In this document: one piece after another, positions 5,969 to 9,401 of the stretch | How the letters are laid out: every line of letters begins with the position of its first letter | How positions within the stretch are numbered: position 1 is the stretch's first letter | Assembly: GCA_002381045.1 (NCBI GenBank) | Contig: DFWT01000057.1 | Location: 1-9,401, forward strand | DNA length: 9,401 nt | Direction: 5' to 3' | From: Rhodoferax sp. UBA4127 | GTDB taxonomy: Bacteria; Pseudomonadota; Gammaproteobacteria; Burkholderiales; Burkholderiaceae_C | Program-made: the position numbers and the translations under genes | The notes under the pieces: model-generated | Database searches by the model: none | The model's input: only the letters and a program-made list of their open reading frames with translations | What the model was told of the DNA's origin: nothing

Positions 5969-6235
5969 TCATGCTGAAACACCACAGAGTTTCTTAGCGC
6001 CAGCAGTGGGCCAGTTCAAACGGCCACCAATGCGCAGGGGTTTCAGACCATCTGGGAACGTCTCACGGCAGGCTTTCACGCGCCATGTTTGTTCAGCCAA
6101 GTTTGAATAGAAAGCCAGTTCAGCAGTCGTCAGATTTGGCTTGGTGACTTGTTCCAGCGGCTGGAACTGTTGCTTTGCGCTAGCCTCAGGCTTAGCTTCT
6201 TGGCTGTCGTTAGCAGCCTGGGTCGTAGATAACAT
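5969..6235 (-). CDS. AlpA/excisionase-like DNA-binding protein, 88 aa
   Basis: The first 34 residues are Q/A/E rich and probably disordered. From 35 on, LTTAELAFYSNLAEQTWRVKACRETFPDGLKPLRIGGRLNWPTAGAKKLCG fits a compact MerR/AlpA-type winged-helix module. It has a helix that reads the site, then PLRIGGRLNWP, the strand-turn-strand typical of excisionase-like proteins, then a short helix. In satellites and islands AlpA-like proteins activate integrase or drive excision and replication. ATG 6233-6235 is preceded by AGGAG with an eight-base spacer. It is the first gene after a 167-bp gap that carries inverted repeats, so it may be the first gene of the replication operon. DNA-binding assignment is good; exact role is inferred. 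Confidence 0.78.
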   Translation of the reverse strand: MLSTTQAANDSQEAKPEASAKQQFQPLEQVTKPNLTTAELAFYSNLAEQTWRVKACRETFPDGLKPLRIGGRLNWPTAGAKKLCGVSA

Positions 6236-6370
6236 CTCTGCATCTCCTGCGCCTCGCGGCGTTAGGGTTACCGAACCACCGTCTAACCCGAATGGCTAGA
6301 AGGCACAAGCGGCGCATCACTGCGTTGGCCTGTTAGTACAGAAATGTAGAGGCGTTGATTTGCGATTGCG

Positions 6371-6396
6371 AGGCGAGAAGTATTTACTTCTTGCCT
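6371..6396. repeat. 12-bp inverted repeat (operator or RNA hairpin) in the 6236-6402 gap
   Basis: AGGCGAGAAGTA (6371-6382) and TACTTCTTGCCT (6385-6396) are complementary at 11 of 12 positions, the twelfth being G-T, with only two bases between. There is no T-run on either side, so a terminator is unlikely. The tight spacing fits a dimer operator. It lies 136 bp upstream of the AlpA-like start and just downstream of the 172-aa gene. A second inverted pair, GGGTTA 6265-6270 with TAACCC 6284-6289, lies nearer the AlpA-like start. Confidence 0.6.
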
Positions 6397-6402
6397 GATG
6401 TT

Positions 6403-6921
6403 TCATTTGCTGGGTAGCGGCTTGTTTTTCCCAATAAAGTAATGCTCCCAAAATTCATCGCTCGGGTTGATCCAATCCAGCGGACAGTCCCGAACTTTCC
6501 TTCGAACGTTGCTTATATCGGTGTGAAAGGTGTCCGATGCAAGGGCAAATGCCTCCGGCTGTTCGTAACCTCGCAGTTGGGCAACAGCAACCCAACAAGC
6601 AATATCCATGTCTTTTTGAATGTCCCTTGGTCGTTGTTTGGGACGCGGTAGCAGGGCGAAGGCTTGTTCGACGGTCTCATACTCAAGTATGGAATCAAGT
6701 GCCGAACCAATCCACTCCATCGTTATGGGGCTCTGCGGCACGTCAAGCATCTGTCGCAGTCGGAAATCTTTGATGATGTACCTTGCAATGCCATCAATCT
6801 CCTCGCTACGTTCTCCGGCTCGAATGCGCGCCGTCCAATCAAGTAACAGGCTATCAGTTGGGTGCGATACAGGCACTTCCTCAGTATAGAACTGACTTAT
6901 CTTGTCGTCGCTATCTGACAT
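6403..6921 (-). CDS. Hypothetical phage/island protein, 172 aa
   Basis: No confident family. The protein is acidic at its start (MSDSDDKISQFYTEEVP), helical in the middle (TARIRAGERSEEIDGIARYIIKDFRLRQ), and has a conserved-looking block LLPRPKQRPRDIQKDMDIACWVAVAQLRGYEQPEAFALASDTFHTDISNVRRKVRD (91-145). The end of that block has a helix-turn-helix-like layout (EAFALASDTFHTDISNVRRKV). I take the ATG at 6919-6921 (AAGGGG five bases upstream) over the GTG two codons earlier. The gene lies directly downstream of a structured RNA candidate, and its Shine-Dalgarno region (TGAAGGGG) is complementary to that RNA's loop. It appears somewhat more AT-rich than its neighbours by eye. Confidence 0.82.
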   Translation of the reverse strand: MSDSDDKISQFYTEEVPVSHPTDSLLLDWTARIRAGERSEEIDGIARYIIKDFRLRQMLDVPQSPITMEWIGSALDSILEYETVEQAFALLPRPKQRPRDIQKDMDIACWVAVAQLRGYEQPEAFALASDTFHTDISNVRRKVRDCPLDWINPSDEFWEHYFIGKNKPLPSK

Positions 6922-6952
6922 ACGCACCCCTTCAAGTGCCCTTCATTGGGAA

Positions 6953-7006
6953 CCCCAGCAGGCGGGTGAAGGTCTCCCGCTTTTCAGCCGCTAAGCCTAG
7001 CTGGGG
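6953..7006 (-). ncRNA. Structured RNA candidate, C4-antisense-like
   Basis: On the minus strand a 7-bp closing stem (complements of 7000-7006 and 6953-6959, CCCCAGC with GCTGGGG) encloses a strong 5-bp hairpin (GCGGG/CCCGC, 9-nt loop, 6962-6980) and a small GCTA-ggct-TAGC hairpin (6990-7001) that competes with the closing stem by two bases. The first hairpin's loop contains CCTTCA. TGAAGG occurs twice just downstream (6940-6945 and 6929-6934), the second overlapping the ribosome binding site of the 172-aa gene. Phage C4 antisense RNAs are made from the leader of the operon they repress and pair with a downstream ribosome binding site; layout and loop match this idea. I cannot run a covariance model, so the family name is tentative. 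Confidence 0.4.
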
Positions 7007-7015
7007 CAATCCGCT

Positions 7016-7300
7016 TTATTGCGCAGGCACCGCCCGCCCATAGAGGCTCAGGTTTAGTGAATCAATGCCCTCGCTGGGATCACTGACTGCGGCCATTGCA
7101 ACGCTGTTCAGTTCAATCATTCGTGCCCCCATGGCTTGCATGAGATAGCTATCAATATCGACGCGGCTATCTGCCATGTCGGTTAACACTGAAAGCATTG
7201 CCGAAAGTTGCCAGGTGGCATTCAATGCGATTTCAGCCCTCGCCGCATCCTTGCCAAAATCCAGTTCACTGGGCGCGACTCTAGAATCAATATCAGCCAT
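7016..7300 (-). CDS. Small helical protein of unknown function, 94 aa
   Basis: I chose the ATG at 7298-7300 because AGGAG lies seven bases before it; upstream start options give 56 extra Cys- and Pro-rich residues that look like read-through of the hairpin region. The core, ARAEIALNATWQLSAMLSVLTDMADSRVDIDSYLMQAMGARMIELNSVAMAAV (20-72), is two or three amphipathic helices, in the style of small dimeric phage proteins. The product is acidic and has no membrane segment. It follows the repressor gene by a 103-bp leader with two hairpins. Function is not recognised; a role in lysogeny control would fit its place. Confidence 0.75.
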   Translation of the reverse strand: MADIDSRVAPSELDFGKDAARAEIALNATWQLSAMLSVLTDMADSRVDIDSYLMQAMGARMIELNSVAMAAVSDPSEGIDSLNLSLYGRAVPAQ

Positions 7301-7403
7301 TTTCAAACTCCTGTTTTGATAGTGGTCAGGGGCTGGCGCTGTGTTCCTGCACATTGCTGGCCCCGTCTGTTTGCCGTGGGTAGAAACGCGCCACGGCTTC
7401 GCG
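7301..7403 (-). promoter_or_regulatory. Structured leader with two hairpins before the 94-aa gene
   Basis: On the minus strand a 7-bp perfect stem GCCGTGG/CCACGGC (7391-7397 with 7373-7379, 11-nt loop) comes first. A second, larger hairpin follows: GGGGC/GCCCC (7360-7364 with 7329-7333) outside, an internal loop, and TGTG/CACA (7350-7353 with 7340-7343) inside. No T-run follows either, so these are probably RNA leader structures or operators rather than terminators. Whether they act in attenuation or mRNA stability cannot be told from one sequence. Confidence 0.5.
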
Positions 7404-7637
7404 TCAATCGTTGCTGGCGCTGATGTATCGCCCGTGCAGTTCTCGCAATTCCAGCAGCAGTCCAACATGGGCGGTAAGCCATACGGGCATAGGAACCTTG
7501 CCAGTTGCCCAGCGGCTCACTGTGTCGGGTGCCATCCCAAGCCTGCGCCCTAGCTCTGCCTGAGTCCAGCCCAACTGCGCCAGGACAGACGCCAATTCGT
7601 CAGGGGTCATCGTGTTGTCGTTGGGTGTGCGCTTCAT
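7404..7637 (-). CDS. XRE/Cro-type helix-turn-helix regulator, 77 aa
   Basis: The core TPDELASVLAQLGWTQAELGRRLGMAPDTVSRWATGKVPMP is a standard five-helix XRE fold: helix 2 TQAELGRRLG, turn, and recognition helix APDTVSRWATG. The tail LTAHVGLLLELRELHG is the dimer helix. Cro/CI-type proteins of this size repress element promoters. The start is uncertain: the ATG at 7635-7637 has GGAC a few bases upstream; ATG at 7667 gives 10 more residues and TTG at 7703 gives 22 more, with no better ribosome binding site. The gene follows the integrase gene by 144 bp and has its own promoter-like sequence and a symmetric operator-like site upstream. It is probably the element's lysogeny or autoregulatory repressor. 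Confidence 0.85.
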   Translation of the reverse strand: MKRTPNDNTMTPDELASVLAQLGWTQAELGRRLGMAPDTVSRWATGKVPMPVWLTAHVGLLLELRELHGRYISASND

Positions 7638-7672
7638 GCTTTGTCCGGGTTGTTGGAGTGTCGCCATTCTAT

Positions 7673-7748
7673 TGCATAAATCTGCATAGAGTCTATCTAT
7701 CAATACGACACATATCTACTTTATACAATCACCATTATGTTAAGTTGA
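7673..7748 (-). promoter_or_regulatory. Promoter and operator-like region for the repressor operon
   Basis: Reading on the minus strand, TATAAA (7720-7725) is a good -10 hexamer, with TCAACT (7743-7748) as a weak -35 at a 17-bp spacing. Downstream, in the expected leader, lies a perfect 11-bp palindrome ATAGA-G-TCTAT (7686-7696), next to two direct copies of TGCATA exactly 10 bp apart (7673-7678 and 7683-7688). Same-face direct repeats plus a palindrome suit a Cro-type repressor. The -35 is poor, so activation may be needed. Confidence 0.5.
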
Positions 7749-7781
7749 TTTCTGCGGATTGGTGTTCTCTATGACCCACGT

Positions 7782-9185
7782 TCAGCCAGCGACCACGCGC
7801 AGCTTGCCGGGCTCTGCTTTGGTGTCGAACTTAATCCCGGCTTGTTCAAGTATCCAAGCCTCAATCTTTTCATGGTGAACCCGCAGCAGGTCAAGCGGCC
7901 TTACCGTGTAATGCTTTTCAGCGGTTGCACTAGGTTTGTGTCCCATCAGTTGCGCCACCACGCCAGCAGGGATTTCAAGCCACTCGGTCAGGCTTTTGAA
8001 TGAACGGCGCAGGCCATGCAGGGTAAGGCCATCTATTGCAGCCACTTTGCAGGCTGTTGAGTGGGGATAGTTCGGCTCGGTGATATGCCCGGCTTTGCTT
8101 GTTGGGCTTGAGAAAATGAACGGATTCGCAACATCTTCCCCGGTCTCCTCGTCCACTGTTACCCGGCGGGGTAGGGCGGCAATCAAACTGTGAACGTATG
8201 GCGTAAGCGGTATCACGCGAAGCCCTTCCACCTTGTCACGGATAGTGATGCCTTTCCATTGGGCGTTAATGTCCTCCCAACGCAGCGCCAGCACTTCGCC
8301 CGGTCTTGCCCCAGTAAGCAGCACGGTTTGCAGGTAAGCACTGATAGCGGAGTTTCCTATCTGGCGCATGGCATTGAACCAGGCCTTCAATTGCCCCTTT
8401 TGTAAGTTGTCGGATTTCACGCCAGCCTTACCCAATGCTTCGCGGGTCTTTTTGGTCTTGGCCTGATTCTTTGGCGGCATCAATGCGGCATAGGCTTGTT
8501 GTTCCTCGCACCAGCCTAAAAACACTTTAAGCATTCGCCATGCAAGCCGGGCACTTGTCGGGCGGGTCTTGGCTTCGGTTGCGGCCCAGGCTTCAATTAC
8601 TGGCGCGGTCAAGTCACGCAGGGGCATCGCCATCAATGAATGAAGCGGCCCCGGGCTTGTAATCCCTTTGCCACGGGTTCCGCGCTTTGATTCTTTGCCA
8701 CCGGGCGCAGCTTTGCGGATATGGTCTTGATAGTGCACGTCACCCCAATGTGGGCGGCGCTCTGCAACATACACGGCCCAGGCTTCGCCCACGGTCAGGG
8801 CTTCTTTTGCTTTGGTTGCCTGTTCAGCAGCGGCGGCAGCAAGTGCAGCGGCTTCGGCTTCCTGTTGCTGGCGCTCGATTTCTCGTGGATCAGTGCCTTT
8901 TCCGGTCAATCCGCGCAGACTGCGTGCTTCCTGTTGTGCATCACCTATCGAAACGGCAGGCCATTTGCCCAGCGCACGGGTGAACAGTTTGCCCTTGATA
9001 CGGGTCTCAAACTGCCATGCTTTCCCCCCGGCCTTGGTCACACGTAGGCGCAAGCCTTTGTTTTCCGCATCACGCACCAAGACAAACGGCAGGCCAGAGG
9101 GGCAGGCGGCACGGTCTAGCAGGCTAAACGTCAAGACGTGCGCAGCGGCATAGTTAATTTCTTTTTCTTTGCTTGGGCGTGCCAT
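7782..9185 (-). CDS. int: Tyrosine recombinase (phage/island integrase), 467 aa
   Basis: Catalyses site-specific recombination between the element's attP and the tRNA attB, and with a directionality factor also excision. An N-terminal arm-binding domain of the DUF4102 type spans about 20-100 (FVLVRDAENKGLRLRVTKAGGKAWQFETRIKGK...ALGKWPAVSIGDA). A coiled, alanine-rich stretch (105-130), the core-binding domain (130-230) and the catalytic domain follow. Catalytic residues visible are R294 in TGARPGEVLALRW, likely K318 on the beta-hairpin, H390-x-x-R393 in LHGLRRSF, H416 in LMGHKPSATAEKHY and the nucleophile Y426. All six are intact. ATG 9183-9185 has AAAGG upstream. It lies 168 bp from attR and points away from it, as usual for tRNA-targeting islands. 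Family length 400-470 is normal. Confidence 0.96.
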   Translation of the reverse strand: MARPSKEKEINYAAAHVLTFSLLDRAACPSGLPFVLVRDAENKGLRLRVTKAGGKAWQFETRIKGKLFTRALGKWPAVSIGDAQQEARSLRGLTGKGTDPREIERQQQEAEAAALAAAAAEQATKAKEALTVGEAWAVYVAERRPHWGDVHYQDHIRKAAPGGKESKRGTRGKGITSPGPLHSLMAMPLRDLTAPVIEAWAATEAKTRPTSARLAWRMLKVFLGWCEEQQAYAALMPPKNQAKTKKTREALGKAGVKSDNLQKGQLKAWFNAMRQIGNSAISAYLQTVLLTGARPGEVLALRWEDINAQWKGITIRDKVEGLRVIPLTPYVHSLIAALPRRVTVDEETGEDVANPFIFSSPTSKAGHITEPNYPHSTACKVAAIDGLTLHGLRRSFKSLTEWLEIPAGVVAQLMGHKPSATAEKHYTVRPLDLLRVHHEKIEAWILEQAGIKFDTKAEPGKLRVVAG

Positions 9186-9202
9186 TTTGCGACCTTTCCA
9201 CT

Positions 9203-9224
9203 TTTACAGACTGTTTACAGACTG
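9203..9224 (+). repeat. Right arm repeat: tandem GTTTACAGACT unit
   Basis: This 22-bp block is identical and in the same orientation to 995-1016 at the other end of the element. It lies 18 bp upstream of the integrase start codon, so binding of integrase here could also repress its own gene. Confidence 0.7.
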
Positions 9225-9289
9225 AATGCTGAAATTTTGCTCAATTTCAATCAACGCTTAGACTGGTTTATTGTCCAGTGCATTTGTGC

Positions 9290-9302
9290 TAAGTTGTTGA
9301 TT
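9290..9302 (-). promoter_or_regulatory. IHF-site match in the right arm
   Basis: AATCAACAACTTA on the minus strand fits WATCAANNNNTTR at every defined position. IHF bends attP arms so that integrase bridges core and arm sites. The position between the arm repeat and attR core fits that job. One 13-bp consensus match in AT-rich DNA can occur by chance. Confidence 0.5.
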
Positions 9303-9353
9303 TACATTGATTGTATAACTGTCAATCAACACGGTGGAATATTTATTTGCTGT

Positions 9354-9401
9354 GACTCATAATCCTTTGGTCGAGTGTTCAAGTCACTCACGCCCTACCA
9401 T
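9354..9401 (+). repeat. attR core (48-bp direct repeat of tRNA 3' part)
   Basis: Exact copy of 891-938, holding the anticodon region through CCA and one more T. It lacks the 5' half of the tRNA and so is not a functional gene. It is the displaced end of the host tRNA gene. The window stops at the last repeated base, so the host sequence beyond is not seen. Confidence 0.95.

Larger units (their letters stand above)
9186..9353. promoter_or_regulatory. AT-rich right attachment arm and int promoter region
   Basis: This 168-bp stretch is clearly more AT-rich than the genes. Besides the arm repeat, it has a perfect match to the IHF consensus on the minus strand (complement of 9290-9302, AATCAACAACTTA). 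It also has an inverted repeat GAAATT-6-AATTTC (9231-9236 with 9243-9248) and a hairpin ACTGG/CCAGT near 9261-9278. A TTGACA occurs on the minus strand near 9320-9325, but no equally good -10 lies at normal spacing. The int promoter must fall in this stretch. Confidence 0.6.
891..9401. mobile_element. About 8.5-kb tRNA-integrated genetic element (satellite-like island)
   Basis: A 48-bp exact direct repeat (891-938 and 9354-9401) built from the tRNA 3' end encloses an integrase gene located beside the right repeat, a repressor-like gene, an AlpA-like gene, a replication module and one isolated cargo-like gene. Almost every plausible gene inside is on the minus strand. This is the classic architecture of an element inserted by a tyrosine recombinase into a tRNA gene, with the intact tRNA at the far end from the integrase. 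No virion, packaging, lysis, relaxase or mating genes are recognisable. That excludes an intact prophage or ICE and favours a minimal phage satellite or replicating island. All key open frames appear intact, so the element may still be mobile. The boundaries are strongly supported; the class is inferred. Confidence 0.92.

Noticed and set aside
5899..5985. 29-residue extension of the winged-helix-like protein
   Set aside because: GGAGG sits eight bases before the internal ATG at 5898, and the extension looks non-native.
6261..6289. Integron attC-like core (GTTAGGG...GTCTAAC)
   Set aside because: The half-sites are in the wrong order for RYYYAAC...GTTRRRY on either strand and there is no integron integrase.
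7301..7468. 56-residue extension of the 94-aa protein
   Set aside because: It overlaps the repressor gene and translates hairpin DNA into Cys/Pro-rich residues; AGGAG marks the ATG at 7300.
891..9401. CRISPR array, toxin-antitoxin pair, restriction system or insertion sequence
   Set aside because: No regularly spaced repeats, transposase, nuclease or toxin motifs were found on reading both strands.
9354..9401. Second tRNA gene at the right end
   Set aside because: Only the 3' 47 bases are present; acceptor 5' strand and D-arm are missing, so it is an att remnant.

Overview
The window is chromosomal DNA that looks like a member of the Betaproteobacteria, most likely Burkholderiales/Comamonadaceae. 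This rests on the HrcA sequence, the hrcA-tRNA arrangement and the overall codon style; it is inference, since no taxonomic marker was searched. It holds one end of the host backbone (hrcA and a CAU-anticodon tRNA gene) followed by what appears to be a complete, small (about 8.5 kb) integrative element inserted into the 3' part of that tRNA gene.

Element boundaries: the last 48 bp of the tRNA gene (891-938, anticodon loop through CCA plus one base) are repeated exactly in the same orientation at 9354-9401, where the window ends. These are the attL and attR cores. A second repeat, two tandem copies of GTTTACAGACT (the 22-bp block beginning TTTACAG), lies just inside both ends (995-1016 and 9203-9224) in the same orientation. 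This is what arm-type integrase binding sites would look like. A perfect match to the IHF consensus sits in the right arm.

Layout (all element genes read on the minus strand, so from right to left): a tyrosine recombinase (7782-9185) next to attR; a small XRE/Cro-type repressor-like gene (7404-7637) behind a promoter/operator-like region; a 94-aa protein (7016-7300) with a structured leader; a possible C4-type structured RNA (6953-7006); a 172-aa protein (6403-6921); an AlpA/excisionase-like protein (5969-6235); a winged-helix-like protein (5536-5898); an 87-aa protein (5276-5539); a large PrimPol/PriCT/AAA helicase replication protein (2958-5282); a 227-aa phage/island protein (2278-2961); a small basic protein overlapping it out of frame by 95 bp (2154-2372); and a ribbon-helix-helix-like protein (1888-2115). 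The genes from 5898 to 2278 are joined by ATGA or ATGCTGA stop/start overlaps, so this is a translationally coupled replication module. A minus-strand terminator at 1636-1666 separates the module from one isolated 124-aa cargo-like gene (1198-1572) next to attL.

How it may work: integrase plus an AlpA-like factor move the element, the repressor and structured RNA control the leftward operon, and the primase-helicase copies the excised circle. A cluster of 9-bp repeats (TGCGCCTTC in both orientations) in the 3' end of the primase gene is a candidate origin. No capsid, terminase, tail, lysis, conjugation or relaxase gene is visible. The element therefore resembles a minimal phage-satellite or replicating integrative island rather than a prophage or ICE. 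That reading, and any role of the 124-aa cargo gene, is hypothesis.
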